Source of the DNA: Candidatus Lindowbacteria bacterium RIFCSPLOWO2_12_FULL_62_27
GTDB taxonomy: Bacteria; Lindowbacteria; 2-12-FULL-62-27
NCBI GenBank assembly: GCA_001784175.1
Contig: MFPR01000003.1
Location: 11,836-75,835 of the forward strand
DNA: 64,000 nt
Reading direction: 5' to 3'
Shown: piece by piece, positions 1 to 8,997 of the stretch
Layout of the letters: the number at the start of each line of letters is the position of its first letter
How positions within the stretch are numbered: position 1 is the first letter of the stretch
The notes under the pieces: model-generated
Told to the model about the DNA's origin: nothing
Database searches by the model: none
Seen by the model: the letters and a program-made list of their open reading frames with translations, nothing else
Position numbers and translations under genes: made by a program

Positions 1-1052
1 CGCAGAAATTCTGTGGTATAGAACGAAACGTATCCGCCGATTTTCCTGTCCACGAGGGTTTTGTTGTTCAGCACCTGCGCCCTGTCGTACCGAACGCCGG
101 CGAACCACCGTTGATACGGCTGAATCTGCAGAAGGCCGTAGGCGCCCGATGCGTTTCTCCGGTAGATCGCGAGGGCGGGTTCCTCCCGGCTCATGTAGAA
201 AAATTCGCCCTGGACCACCGTCGACCACAGGCCCTTCGGCTGATGCGCGCGCCACTTGTACATGAAGTCTCCGCCGAGGACCTCGTTGCGATGATGGACA
301 TTGTCGGTCACCCGCTTGCCGTTCATGTAACTCGTCCCAAGCTCCATGAAACTTTCGGGGTCCAGTTCCATATAATACTTGGCCCGGCCTAGATACGCCG
401 GATCGCGCGAACTCACGCCGCCGAACTGGGTCGCGTTCTCCCCGTTGAACACCTCGCCCGTCAGGCTCAGCACATGGTCGGGATTTTTCTGCGGCATGAT
501 GTAATGAACCGACAGGCCCATCTCCGCCATCCCGTCTTCTCCCAGAAATGTCTGGATCGGCAGCGGCAGGGTCGATTGCGGAAGGTCGTGCAGGTGAAGC
601 TGGTTTAAAATTCCGAACGCGTTCTTGAATTTCCCGGCTTTCGCGCTCACTCCGCGCGAAAGGGCCGTGAAAAGCACGTAGCCCTCCTCGATGGCGACCG
701 ATGCGGGTTGCAGCGGCCGCTCCTGCGACAGGGCCGTGATCAGCACGCCCTTGGCGTAGGGATCGACGTCCGCGCGGAGGTCCAGCTCGACCTCGCGCAT
801 GTTAAAGCGGTCGGAAATCTCCTCGTTGTTCTCGTTCCGCACCGGCCCGTTGTCGATCCGGCCTGTGAAATCGCCGAACGCGGTGATTCGTGGATTGAAC
901 TCGTTGCCGCCCGACGCCCGCGGTTTGCCTGCCTGCCGCTCAAGCTCCGCGAGGCGCGCTTGGAGCGCGCGGATTTCCTCGCGGACCGATTCGTCCGCGG
1001 TGGATACCGTGGTCTGGAATAAAAATAGAATCAGCATGAACCCTCGTTTCAT
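1..1052 (-). CDS. Porin-like outer-membrane beta-barrel protein, 3' end beyond window
   Basis: The first 350 codons of an outer-membrane protein that runs off the left edge of the window; no stop codon is reached. The start at 1052 (MKRGFMLILFLF) gives a clear signal peptide ending near residue 19 (VSTADE), then a short coiled-coil-like stretch (VREEIRALQARLAELERQ) as found in trimeric phosphate-selective and zinc-related porins. The rest is alternating amphipathic strands rich in Tyr, Phe, Arg and Gly, as in a beta-barrel. The region around residues 60-90 (REVELDLRADVDPYAKG) resembles the N-terminal part of porins that share a fold with OprP. The substrate is not visible. The small Cys/His secreted protein lies 80 bp upstream on the same strand, so the two may be one operon. 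A TonB-linked receptor barrel without a plug is a less likely alternative. Confidence 0.7.
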   Translation of the reverse strand, partial: MKRGFMLILFLFQTTVSTADESVREEIRALQARLAELERQAGKPRASGGNEFNPRITAFGDFTGRIDNGPVRNENNEEISDRFNMREVELDLRADVDPYAKGVLITALSQERPLQPASVAIEEGYVLFTALSRGVSAKAGKFKNAFGILNQLHLHDLPQSTLPLPIQTFLGEDGMAEMGLSVHYIMPQKNPDHVLSLTGEVFNGENATQFGGVSSRDPAYLGRAKYYMELDPESFMELGTSYMNGKRVTDNVHHRNEVLGGDFMYKWRAHQPKGLWSTVVQGEFFYMSREEPALAIYRRNASGAYGLLQIQPYQRWFAGVRYDRAQVLNNKTLVDRKIGGYVSFYTTEFL

Positions 1053-1131
1053 GATGGATGCCTCCCGAACAAATTGAGATGTGGCGGCCTTCCAAGGCGC
1101 CTTGGGTACGACTGTCAGAACCGGGAAAAAA

Positions 1132-1500
1132 TCAGGAGAGCGAAACGGGAGGCGCGCGAATGTCCGCGGAGCGAGGGTGGAACCGCCCAAACGGGTGATC
1201 GGACAAAATCGTGGGTCCATCGCCGACACCGAGCACGGCGTCGGCGATCGCGGCGCCGGTCCACATCTGGTCGGCGGCCGTGCGGCTCATCTGGCACAAG
1301 AGACACCCGTCGGACAGGACACTCACGGGGCCGGAGGCCGCAGGCCGGGAATTGTCGGAGAGGATCGTCCGGGTGAAGGGTCCGGGATGTGAGTGATAGG
1401 GCAATATCCAGCAACCGAGCGTCACCGAAATCGTCAGCCACAGGGACAGCCATCTCTTCCACGATCCCGGTCGCGCGCAGGGCATGAACACTTGTTTCAT
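1132..1500 (-). CDS. Small secreted or membrane-anchored Cys/His protein (DUF2946-like)
   Basis: A 122-residue protein starting MKQVFMPC. A basic start is followed by a hydrophobic segment at about residues 14-30 (WLSLWLTISVTLGCWILP), then a His-rich PYHSHPGPF stretch and a CLLCQ motif near residue 60. This layout resembles the small DUF2946-type proteins often found beside metal transport or copper-resistance genes. I infer a periplasmic or membrane-anchored role, perhaps in metal handling, but no enzymatic motif is visible. It is upstream of, and co-oriented with, the porin-like gene. A protein of the same style (signal peptide, then CHSCVC) lies at 38457, directly ahead of the heavy-metal RND genes, which weakly supports a metal link. 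In-frame codons upstream of 1500 were left out because MKQVF gives the best signal peptide. Confidence 0.5.
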   Translation of the reverse strand: MKQVFMPCARPGSWKRWLSLWLTISVTLGCWILPYHSHPGPFTRTILSDNSRPAASGPVSVLSDGCLLCQMSRTAADQMWTGAAIADAVLGVGDGPTILSDHPFGRFHPRSADIRAPPVSLS

Positions 1501-1592
1501 TGCACGCACGTTAGGAAACCCCGCTGCATTCGTCAAGGGCGGCGGCTCACCGCAAGAGGCAAAGCCGATGTTTGCATACGGACTTTCCTCAT

Positions 1593-2888
1593 TCAGGATG
1601 CACCCAACAGCCATTTCCAAACCGGACGGACGGCGACTTTTTTCCCGTGAATCGTCTCCGTACCCTCTTCATTGTAAGTCAGGATCATTCCATTTCGAAT
1701 GCCGAAGGACTCCATCGCCTCGGCCAGGCCGCGCAACTCCCGATCCCGGCTGCTCGCGTCGATCTGCCATGCGACCTGAACGGCCGTTCGCGGCCGGGCG
1801 CCGTCCAAGATGACAAAATCGCATTCGTATCGGTCGCGCGAGTAGAATTGCCGCTCGCGTCTTCTCATCAGCTCGATGGACACGATGTTCTCCAAAATCT
1901 TTCCTCGATTTTCGCCCGACGCCACGCCCAGCGTCCGGAATCCGACGTCGATCAGATAGGACTTTCGCGGGTTTGCCAGCCGGTTTTTCGGCGAAAATGA
2001 AAACTTCTCGTTCAGGATGACAAAAAACGCCTCGTCCAAATACCGGAGATAATTCGAAATCGTTCGCTTACTGACGGCGCCCAGATTTTGCTTCGCCTGC
2101 CGCTCAAACGACGAAATGGAAAACAGATCGGCATACGTATTGAGACAGTATCCCATCATCGATTCCAACAGCGCCTTCGCCTTGATGTTGTACTGCTCGA
2201 TGATGTCCTTGTAGAAAATTGTGGTCAGATACGTCTGCAGAAGCTTGCGTTTTTCGGCGTTTGTCTCCCGCGCCGCCACCTCCGGATAGCCGCCCCATGC
2301 GCAATAGTCGTCAAACGCCCGGAGCAATTTCCCGCGGCCGTGGGTATGGAGCGTGGCCGCCGTGTAGGAAACATTCCTGTATCGGAGAAACTCCTCGAAG
2401 GAAAAAGGCAGAATCAGCGTGTCTGCATACCGGCCCCGAAGTTCCGTCGCGACTTCGCGGCCGAGCAGTCGCGAGTTGCTTCCGGAAACCACGATGCGAT
2501 ATCGCCGGCGATTGTGAAGCGTCCGAAGAACCCGGCTCCAGTGCGGCAGATGATGGACTTCGTCGAAAAACAGAACCTTCGGGTCCTTGCCGGCGATCTG
2601 CCGAAACGCGGTGAAGAGCGCGTCCATGTCGGCCGGCCCAAATCCGATCAGCCGGTAATCCTCAAAGTCCACGAACAGAATGTCGTCTTTGCGCAGGCCT
2701 TCAGCCAGAAGGTTGCCGATGTACTGATACATGAGATAGGTCTTCCCCGCGCGCCGCGGCCCCACAATGGCCAGGATGTCCGACCGGCGGTTCAGGTCGA
2801 GCCGGCCGCCTGTTCGGGGCGTCAATTCCGGCACGCGCGTTTCTTCAAGCCATTCGGCGACAATCGGTTTAAGAGCGGTCTCGTTCAT
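1593..2888 (-). CDS. AAA_14/DUF4143 family ATPase
   Basis: A 431-residue protein of the widespread ATPase family with an N-terminal AAA domain (AAA_14) and a C-terminal DUF4143 domain. The Walker A is GPRRAGKTYL near residue 42 and the Walker B is VLFFDEVHHLP near residue 105, followed by the family's Sensor-1-like VVSGSNS and the EFL motif (FSFEEFLRYR). The C-terminal half carries an endonuclease-like core (RYECDFVIL...AVQVAW), typical of DUF4143. The biological role of the family is unknown; many are scattered singly in genomes and vary between strains. This gene stands alone. A perfect 8-bp inverted repeat just upstream (2900-2931) is a candidate operator for self-control. Confidence 0.85.
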   Translation of the reverse strand: MNETALKPIVAEWLEETRVPELTPRTGGRLDLNRRSDILAIVGPRRAGKTYLMYQYIGNLLAEGLRKDDILFVDFEDYRLIGFGPADMDALFTAFRQIAGKDPKVLFFDEVHHLPHWSRVLRTLHNRRRYRIVVSGSNSRLLGREVATELRGRYADTLILPFSFEEFLRYRNVSYTAATLHTHGRGKLLRAFDDYCAWGGYPEVAARETNAEKRKLLQTYLTTIFYKDIIEQYNIKAKALLESMMGYCLNTYADLFSISSFERQAKQNLGAVSKRTISNYLRYLDEAFFVILNEKFSFSPKNRLANPRKSYLIDVGFRTLGVASGENRGKILENIVSIELMRRRERQFYSRDRYECDFVILDGARPRTAVQVAWQIDASSRDRELRGLAEAMESFGIRNGMILTYNEEGTETIHGKKVAVRPVWKWLLGAS

Positions 2889-3551
2889 TGCGTTTTCTCA
2901 AGTAAACAATTTTGCATAAAAGCGTTTACTTTGCAACCACTCTTGCCCCTCGGCGCTTGCGCGGGGAGTTTCAGGTGGAAGCGGACGGGGTTGATCTGGA
3001 GGTGTGAGGACATGCGGGAAGAGTGTCGAGCGGCCGGTGGCCGGCCGGTCAGCCCTGGGAGATATGTTCACCCCAAGGCAGGTCATCCAGAAATGGTTCG
3101 GCCGATGTCGGGGACATCGGCACTTGGGGCGTCGGAGACGCTGATCCGGCGCAGACAGTTGGAGTTTGCGGCGCGGATGTCAACCGGTCAGCGGGGCAGA
3201 TGCACGACACGATTTCTGACCTCCCGCCTTCCATATTCCCCCCATCTCACTTCTAAGTTTCAGCAGAGCGATCAGCATCAGCCCGATACGTTCGCCAGGG
3301 AGTTTATCCGGCCAGCAGCCAAACGCCGCTGGCGAAAATAATGCCGCCGCTCACCACGGGCATCCACAGCGCGGCTTTGTCCGTGAGCACGAATTTTTCG
3401 GCCAGTTTCCCGCCCTGGACTGCAAGGAGAGAATGGAAGATATTCGCGGGCTTCAGAACAAAGAATAAAAGACACTGCCCTTTTTCTGCCCTTTTGGTTT
3501 CATTTTTTCCCGATTTTGGGGTTTGCCCGACCGTTTCCCCTCGATCCCGCA
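2889..3551. other. Intergenic region without a supported gene
   Basis: About 660 bp between the ATPase and tRNA-Val. Short open frames occur on both strands, but none has a ribosome site and recognisable protein together. A minus-strand frame over 3304-3460 ends in a plausible membrane helix (GGIIFASGVWLLAG) and could be the remnant of a small membrane-protein gene, but its N-terminal part reads as noise. Apart from the inverted repeat near 2900, I see no promoter, terminator or repeat. Confidence 0.4.
2900..2931 (-). promoter_or_regulatory. Inverted repeat upstream of the DUF4143 ATPase
   Basis: AAGTAAAC (2900-2907) and GTTTACTT (2924-2931) are perfect 8-bp inverted arms separated by 16 bp, 11 bp upstream of the ATPase start at 2888. 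The position between gene and likely promoter suggests an operator, but no regulator is identified. Confidence 0.45.
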
Positions 3552-3625
3552 TGGGCGGTGACGGGCTCGAACCGCCGACCTCCTCCTTGTAAGGGAGGCG
3601 CTCTGACCAGCTGAGCTAACCGCCC
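3552..3625 (-). tRNA. tRNA-Val (anticodon UAC)
   Basis: Read on the minus strand this folds as a standard cloverleaf. The 7-bp acceptor is GGGCGGT/ACCGCCC, the D-arm is GCTCAGCTGGTCAGAGC, and the anticodon stem CCTCC/GGAGG encloses the loop CTTACAA, giving anticodon UAC. The T-arm is GGCGG/CCGTC-type around TTCGAGC, and the discriminator base is A. The CCA end is not encoded. It lies just downstream of the Ehr-type operon on the same strand. Confidence 0.95.
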
Positions 3626-3662
3626 GGGACTTTCGGGAGCATACTACCATATGTACAGGAGG

Positions 3663-4472
3663 TCACAATTTGTGACCCCCTCCGGATTCCAATCGTCCCA
3701 GGAGCCGCAAGAGGCCGTCGAGGATCGTCAGCGGGTGCGGGGGGCAGCCGGGAATGTAGAGATCGACGGGGAGGGGGTCCGCCGCGGCGGGTGGGTTGTC
3801 CGCGCCCACCAGGACCGCCGGACTTCCCCGGAACGGGCCCCCGCTGATGGCGCAGGCGCCGACGGCAATGACGAGCCGGGGCTGCGGAATGGCGTCGTAC
3901 GTTTTCTGAAGGGCCAGCTTCATGTTTTTCGTGACGGGGCCGGTCAAGAGAATCCCGTCCGCGTGCCGGGGCGAGGCGACGAACTGAATGCCGAACCGGC
4001 CAAGGTCGAACACCACGTTGTTCAGCGCCTGAAGCTCCAATGCGCATCCGCTGCAATCTCCCGCCGCGACCTGCCGGAGTTTGAGCGACCGGCCGAAGAG
4101 GCTTTTCATTTTTGCGTCAAGCGCCGCCGCAAGCCGCATCTCAGCGCCGTTTCCCGCGAGGACCAGGTCCTCCCGGTTCCGGGCCGCCATCCGGTGATCC
4201 GCCGTGTAGCGAATCGCGCCTTCCGGACATGCGTTCACACATTCGGCGCAGAAGAGGCACCGGCCAAGATCGAGCCGGATGCCCGGGTCGAATCGGATCG
4301 CCTGCGTCGGGCAGGATTTCTCGCAGTCGTCACAGCCCTCCGGGCACTTCGTGCCGTCGATGGCGGGCCGCCCGCGGAACCGATCGGGAAACGTCGGCGC
4401 CTCCTCGGGCCATGCGGTCGTGCGGTGTCCCTGCCTCAGCCGGGTTTTCAGGACGTTCCATGCGTTGATCAT
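3663..4472 (-). CDS. hyfI: Hydrogenase-4-like complex: ferredoxin-small subunit fusion (HyfH-HyfI type)
   Basis: A 269-residue iron-sulfur subunit. The N-terminal part has two [4Fe-4S] sites: C43, C47, C50, C54, and C72, C75, C78, C82 (CLFCAECVNACP). The C-terminal part is the NuoB/HycG-type small subunit with the ligands of the cluster nearest the catalytic site: CSGC, then GACAISGG and PGCPPHP. It would pass electrons from a soluble donor through three clusters to the HyfG-like subunit on the cytoplasmic face of the membrane. In the standard E. coli layout the ferredoxin (HyfH) and small subunit (HyfI) are separate; here they are one polypeptide. It follows hyfG by 5 bp as last gene of the operon. 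The symbol denotes family only, since the complex cannot be a nickel hydrogenase (see hyfG). Confidence 0.85.
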   Translation of the reverse strand: MINAWNVLKTRLRQGHRTTAWPEEAPTFPDRFRGRPAIDGTKCPEGCDDCEKSCPTQAIRFDPGIRLDLGRCLFCAECVNACPEGAIRYTADHRMAARNREDLVLAGNGAEMRLAAALDAKMKSLFGRSLKLRQVAAGDCSGCALELQALNNVVFDLGRFGIQFVASPRHADGILLTGPVTKNMKLALQKTYDAIPQPRLVIAVGACAISGGPFRGSPAVLVGADNPPAAADPLPVDLYIPGCPPHPLTILDGLLRLLGRLESGGGHKL

Positions 4473-4477
4473 CCGGG

Positions 4478-5944
4478 CTAGAGGTCGTGTCCGGCGTAGG
4501 AGAGGTTGAAACTTTTGTTGCACAGCGGGAAATCCGAAATCGGAGTTTCGCGCAATGCGAGCGAAAGAGCCGTCCAGTTGTGAAAGGACGGGTCCTTGAT
4601 TTTGTATCGTTGAATTTCCCCGGCCTCGCCTGTGCTCGCCACGTGCGTGATCTCTCCGCGCCAGCCTTCCACCAGCGACACGGCCATCCGGCGCGGGGGC
4701 CGGGCGCCGCAGGTGTTTCTCAGGTCCTGCGATCCTTCCGGCAGGTCCCGGACCTGGGATTCGAGAAAATGAATGCTGCGTTCGATCTCGAGCCTTCTCA
4801 CCATCGCCCGCGCGTACACGTCGCCGCCGGACACCGTGGAAACCGGAATGTGCGCAAATCGATACGCGCCGTGAGGGTGATCCGAGCGCACATCGATCGT
4901 CCATCCGCAGGCGCGGGCCGCGGGGCCGACCAGTCCGAGATCGCGGCAGGCCCACTCCGAAACGGTCCCCGCACCCTCCAACCGGGCCAGCACGGAAGGC
5001 GTCTCGAACATGAGATCCGCCGCCGAATGGATTTCCCTGCCGGCGCGGTTCAATGTCGACAGGAAGTCATCGGCCATCCGCGGGTGCAAATCAAAGAGGA
5101 CGCCGCCGGGCCGGATCAGCGACCGCCCATAGCGGTTCCCGGACAGATCCATCAGCATGTTCAGAAACTCTCCGCGCAACCGCCCGAAGTAGGCCGCGGA
5201 CGGGAGGAATCCCACGTCGGCGCACAGCGCGCCCAGATCCCCCACGTGATTCGCCAGGCGCTCCAGTTCCAGCGCGACGGCCCGCAGGGCGTGGGCGCGC
5301 GGAGAAACCGCGCAGGCCGACAGCGCCTCGGTGACATTGCAATATGCTGTCGCGTGGCCGATCACGGTATCGCCGGCGATCGATTCCGCCACGACCATCG
5401 CTCTATGCGCGGGCGCGGTTTCGAGGAGCGTTTCGGCGCCGCGGTGCTGGTAGCCGAGCTGGATCTCGAGATGCAGGACGTTTTCTCCCTGACACTGGAA
5501 CCGGAAATGTCCCGGCTCGATGATTCCCGCATGGACCGGACCGACCGCCACCTCGTGCAGTTCCTCGCCGCGCGCGGAAAAAAATGGCGTGCCGCCGGGA
5601 TAGCGGACGGGCTTGAGCCACGGATGGCCGGCGGGAACCACCTCGAATTGCTCGGCGATCTCGCGCTCGAAAAGATGCGCCTGCGGGCAATCCGGCGTGA
5701 GCGATTCGAACCGGCCGGTGACGGCGGTCGACAGGACCGACAGCTTATTTTCGGCGTCGTGGGCAAGGACGCAGAAGAGGCCTATGGTTCGGTTTTCCTG
5801 TTGTATCCCGAACAACGCGGATATCCTCAGTCCCCTCCCGACGCCGTCCAGAATCTCCTGCCGGAATTTCGACGGCGGCAGGCGCGGAACATCGCCGATC
5901 TTGAACGATTCGCCGTTTTGGGCCGTGAGCATTTCCACCGTCAC
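4478..5944 (-). CDS. hyfG: Hydrogenase-4-like large subunit (HyfG type) lacking all nickel-ligand cysteines
   Basis: A 488-residue protein joining an N-terminal NuoC/30-kDa-like domain (to about residue 130) to a NuoD/HycE-like large subunit. In real group 4 [NiFe]-hydrogenases the N-terminal site reads RxCGxC. Here it reads E187-S-I-A-G-D-T193, so both cysteines are replaced (Ala190, Thr193). At the C-terminus, where DPCxxC is expected, the protein ends NLSYAGHDL with Ser482 and Gly485. No nickel can be held, so this is an Ehr-type (energy-converting-hydrogenase-related) subunit, possibly binding a quinone or another redox partner. The GTG start at 5944 overlaps the hyfF stop as GTGA; ATG at 5932 is an alternative. 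Confidence 0.85.
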   Translation of the reverse strand: MTVEMLTAQNGESFKIGDVPRLPPSKFRQEILDGVGRGLRISALFGIQQENRTIGLFCVLAHDAENKLSVLSTAVTGRFESLTPDCPQAHLFEREIAEQFEVVPAGHPWLKPVRYPGGTPFFSARGEELHEVAVGPVHAGIIEPGHFRFQCQGENVLHLEIQLGYQHRGAETLLETAPAHRAMVVAESIAGDTVIGHATAYCNVTEALSACAVSPRAHALRAVALELERLANHVGDLGALCADVGFLPSAAYFGRLRGEFLNMLMDLSGNRYGRSLIRPGGVLFDLHPRMADDFLSTLNRAGREIHSAADLMFETPSVLARLEGAGTVSEWACRDLGLVGPAARACGWTIDVRSDHPHGAYRFAHIPVSTVSGGDVYARAMVRRLEIERSIHFLESQVRDLPEGSQDLRNTCGARPPRRMAVSLVEGWRGEITHVASTGEAGEIQRYKIKDPSFHNWTALSLALRETPISDFPLCNKSFNLSYAGHDL

Positions 5945-7410
5945 GGCCCCGCGATCAGGCGCGCGGCCCGTTCGAACACCGCCGACAGGCCGGCCGGAAT
6001 CCAGACGCCGGTGAGGATGAGCCACGCCGTCATGGACGCCGCCAGCGCGCGCGCGCCGGAAGTCTCCGGGCGTGGCGCCTCCAATCGCGCAGGAGGATCT
6101 CCGGACGCCATGTCGATGGCGTGTTTGAGCGCGCCGCAGAAGACAACGGCGACCGCCGCGAGAAAAACGGCGCTTGCGGCGAAATGCCCGCCTGAAATCC
6201 CCGCGCGGACGATCAGAAACTCGCTCATGAAAATCGCGCCCGGCGCGCAGCCGATCAGGACGAGGAGCGAGGCGAACAGGCCGGTTCCCCAGACGGGGCA
6301 CGCGGCGGCGCTGCCGGAAATCGATTCCATATTTCTGGTTCCATACCGCTGCCCGACCCGGCCCGCGCAAAAGAACGCCAGGGATTTGCAGACGGAATGA
6401 TTGAGCGTGTGATAGAGGGCCGCAACACAGCCGGCGGGCCCGAACCCCAGGCCGACCGTGATGATGCCCATGTGTTCCACGCTGTGGTAGGCGAGCAGGC
6501 GCTTGACGTCCCGCTGGATCAGGATGAACACTCCGGCCACGGCCATCGAAGCCAGGCCGAATCCCACGAGAATCCGCCGGCCCCATTCGGGCGTTCCGGT
6601 GGCCGCTGAGACAATCGGAAGAAACCGGCAGATGCAGTAGGAGGCGCAATTGAGCAGAACGCCGGAAAAGACGGCCGACACGGGCGTCGGCGCCTGGCTG
6701 TGCGCGTCAGGCAACCACGTGTGCATCGGCGCAAGGCCCATTTTGGTCCCGTAGCCGACCACCATCAGCACGAATCCGATCTTGACCAGCGCCGGATTCA
6801 TCCCGCCCGCGCGGGCGACGAGGTCCGGCCAGCGCAGGGCGCCCTCTCCGGCCGCGCCCGGCGAGGGCGATGCGCCGTGGATGAAGACGGTGCCCAACAG
6901 TCCGAGGACGAGTCCGGCCGAACAGATGATGAGATATTTCCAGGCGGCTTCGATGGACAGCCGGTCGGAATGGGTGCAAATCAGAAACGCGGACGCCAGC
7001 GTTGTCGATTCCATTGCGACCCACATCAGGCCTACGTTGCTGAACAGGAGCACGCCCGCCATGGACCCGAGGAACGAAAACCACAACGCGCCGAATCTCC
7101 GGGCCTGCCGGTCGTCCAGTGACTGCGCGGCCGGCTCGTGATTGAAATAGTCGCGGGCATAGATGGACGAAAAAAGAAAAATCCCCGTCACCAGGCAGAG
7201 ATGAAATGCCGACAGCGCGTCCAGCGCCAGATGGCCGAAACAGGCGTCGATGGCGCCGCGGCGGTACACGACCGCGCCCGCGGCCGCAGCGATCGTGGCC
7301 TCGAGGGCGGACCCGGCGATGAGGCACGCGAAAACCGCCGTCCGGCGTCGGATCAGGAGGCACAAGATCGCGCCCGCCACAGGCACGGCCGCCAGCGCCC
7401 ACAGAATCAT
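5941..7410 (-). CDS. hyfF: Hydrogenase-4-like membrane subunit F (NuoN/NuoM-like antiporter-type)
   Basis: A 489-residue polytopic membrane protein of the proton-translocating antiporter family shared by complex I and membrane-bound hydrogenases. It has the key conserved features: a Glu in a membrane helix (VAMESTTLASAFLI, near residue 130), the Lys-containing GLAPMHTWLPDAHSQAPTPVSAV motif near residue 235, and the channel-gating segment DVKRLLAYHSVEHMG near residue 310. It should form one ion-pumping unit of the membrane arm. It starts 7 bp after the hyfE stop and overlaps hyfG by 4 bp, so the genes are probably co-translated. Confidence 0.88.
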   Translation of the reverse strand: MILWALAAVPVAGAILCLLIRRRTAVFACLIAGSALEATIAAAAGAVVYRRGAIDACFGHLALDALSAFHLCLVTGIFLFSSIYARDYFNHEPAAQSLDDRQARRFGALWFSFLGSMAGVLLFSNVGLMWVAMESTTLASAFLICTHSDRLSIEAAWKYLIICSAGLVLGLLGTVFIHGASPSPGAAGEGALRWPDLVARAGGMNPALVKIGFVLMVVGYGTKMGLAPMHTWLPDAHSQAPTPVSAVFSGVLLNCASYCICRFLPIVSAATGTPEWGRRILVGFGLASMAVAGVFILIQRDVKRLLAYHSVEHMGIITVGLGFGPAGCVAALYHTLNHSVCKSLAFFCAGRVGQRYGTRNMESISGSAAACPVWGTGLFASLLVLIGCAPGAIFMSEFLIVRAGISGGHFAASAVFLAAVAVVFCGALKHAIDMASGDPPARLEAPRPETSGARALAASMTAWLILTGVWIPAGLSAVFERAARLIAGP

Positions 7411-7417
7411 GTGTCCG

Positions 7418-8059
7418 CTATCCTTTCAGTTTCCGCATGCGGCTGACGTCCGTGTGCGCGAACGTTTCATGAACGCTCTGAATGAACCCGCCGAAAATCA
7501 TGGCGGCCAGAAGGACGTCGAACAGAACGGCCATCTCGATCACAAACGGCAGGCCCCGACTGATCCGGAGCGACAGAATCAGAATTCCGTTTTCGAGAAT
7601 CAGAAATCCGATCACCTGGCCCACGGCCTTCCGCCGGTTGACCATGATCAGCATGCCCGTCAGGATCGTCGCCAGCCCCACGGCGCCCATGAGACCGTCG
7701 TGCGGCCGGAGCGGCGCGGGAATGAGCGCGCCGGCCCGGAAGGCGGCGGCGAGGATGGCGAATCCGACGAGGACCGACGCCACGGGTCCGAGAAAGGGCT
7801 GGGCCACGCGAAATTCGTCGGTCGACCGGATCACGCGGATCAAAATGAGCGGCATGAGTATCCCTTTCACGATCAGGGTCCCCGCTGACAGAAACAACGC
7901 CTGCGGCGATCCCGCGAGCGCCTCGGGCAGAGGCAGGACCGCCAGGAGACATCCCTGCAGGGCGATCGAGCGGACGCTGTTGACGTACCGGCCCGTGTTG
8001 AGGATGTAAAAATTGGTGATCACGACGAGGACAAGGACCGCCGGAAATTCCCCCGTCAT
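7418..8059 (-). CDS. hyfE: Hydrogenase-4-like membrane subunit E (NuoK-like)
   Basis: A 213-residue membrane protein with six or seven hydrophobic helices. The C-terminal half resembles NuoK/MrpC, with the pattern MVNRRKAVGQVIGFLILENGILIL, where the membrane-embedded Glu is expected for ion transfer. HyfE is the standard partner of HyfF and HyfB. The start ATG at 8059 overlaps the hyfC stop as ATGA. Confidence 0.85.
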   Translation of the reverse strand: MTGEFPAVLVLVVITNFYILNTGRYVNSVRSIALQGCLLAVLPLPEALAGSPQALFLSAGTLIVKGILMPLILIRVIRSTDEFRVAQPFLGPVASVLVGFAILAAAFRAGALIPAPLRPHDGLMGAVGLATILTGMLIMVNRRKAVGQVIGFLILENGILILSLRISRGLPFVIEMAVLFDVLLAAMIFGGFIQSVHETFAHTDVSRMRKLKG

Positions 8060-8997
8060 GAGCCGGCCGCCAGCGTCAGGATCACGCCGAATCCGGAAAG
8101 AACAAACGAGAGCGCCAGAAGCTGCGGGATGCGCGACAGGCGCAGCCGTGCCATCGTCGATTCTATGACGCCGACGAGAACCGACAGCGCCGCAAGGCCA
8201 ATCACCAGCGCGGCCCCGCCCTCCCAGAATCCCCCGCTGCGGATGGGACACACGATCCGGACGAGGAGTGCGCCGAGCGCAAAGAATTTGACGGCCGATC
8301 CGTATTCGATCAGCGCGAGGTCCGGCCCGCCGTGATCGAGGACCATGACTTCGTGGATCATCGTCAATTCCAGATGGGTGTTCGGATCATCCACCGGAAT
8401 CCGGGAATTCTCCGTCAGAAAGACGACGAGAAACGCCGCCGTGACCAGACAGAGCGCCGGCGCGTGAATCGACCAGATACGGATCAGCCCCACGCTCAGC
8501 ACATCGCTCATCGAAAAACTTCCCGCTTCGCGCGCCAGCGCCAGAAGACCCAATAGAAGCGCCGGTTCCGCCAGGCACGAGAACGCCGCCTCGCGGCTTG
8601 CGCCCATGCCCTCGAAGGCCGAGCCCGTGTCGAGCGCCGCCGTCATCGTGAAAAAGCGCGACAGGCCCCAGAGGTAGGCGAAGAGAATCAGGTCGCCCTG
8701 AAACGTCAGCGGCGATTCCATCCCGCCCAGCGGAATGATCAGCGTCGCCGCCAGGGCCGCTGAAAACGAAACCACGGGACCGGCCCGAAACAGCCACGTC
8801 GTCGTGCGGCTGTACACCGCGCCCTTGCGAAAGAGTTTGAAAATGTCCCGGTAGGGCTGCAGGAGCGGCGGGCCCCGCCGGCCCGCAAACCATGCCTTGG
8901 TTTTGGCGACGATCCCGGGCAGGATCGGCGAAACGGCGAGAACGAAGGCCCACTGCCGGACGATTTCCCGCGCGGTATCCATCAGATCGGTCATCAT
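8056..8997 (-). CDS. hyfC: Hydrogenase-4-like membrane subunit C (NuoH-like)
   Basis: A 313-residue NuoH/HycD-like protein that anchors the peripheral redox arm to the membrane arm. The family signature GRRGPPLLQPYRDIFKLF occurs near residue 40, and the acidic loop motif ENSRIPVDDPNTHLELTMIHE near residue 200 corresponds to the conserved loop that faces the quinone or active-site cavity in complex I. About eight membrane helices are visible. The start overlaps the hyfB stop (ATGA) and the stop overlaps the hyfE start (ATGA). Confidence 0.88.
   Translation of the reverse strand: MMTDLMDTAREIVRQWAFVLAVSPILPGIVAKTKAWFAGRRGPPLLQPYRDIFKLFRKGAVYSRTTTWLFRAGPVVSFSAALAATLIIPLGGMESPLTFQGDLILFAYLWGLSRFFTMTAALDTGSAFEGMGASREAAFSCLAEPALLLGLLALAREAGSFSMSDVLSVGLIRIWSIHAPALCLVTAAFLVVFLTENSRIPVDDPNTHLELTMIHEVMVLDHGGPDLALIEYGSAVKFFALGALLVRIVCPIRSGGFWEGGAALVIGLAALSVLVGVIESTMARLRLSRIPQLLALSFVLSGFGVILTLAAGS

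Noticed and set aside
2088-3341. Plus-strand frame across the DUF4143 gene and its upstream region
   Set aside because: Mostly the shadow of the ATPase gene; the upstream part has no recognisable content.
3304-3552. Minus-strand frame with a membrane-helix-like end after tRNA-Val
   Set aside because: Only the last 50 residues look protein-like and there is no ribosome site; could be a remnant but not supported as a gene.
4487-6400. Plus-strand frame opposite hyfG/hyfF (637 codons)
   Set aside because: Shadow of the Ehr-type operon; no domain and no ribosome site.
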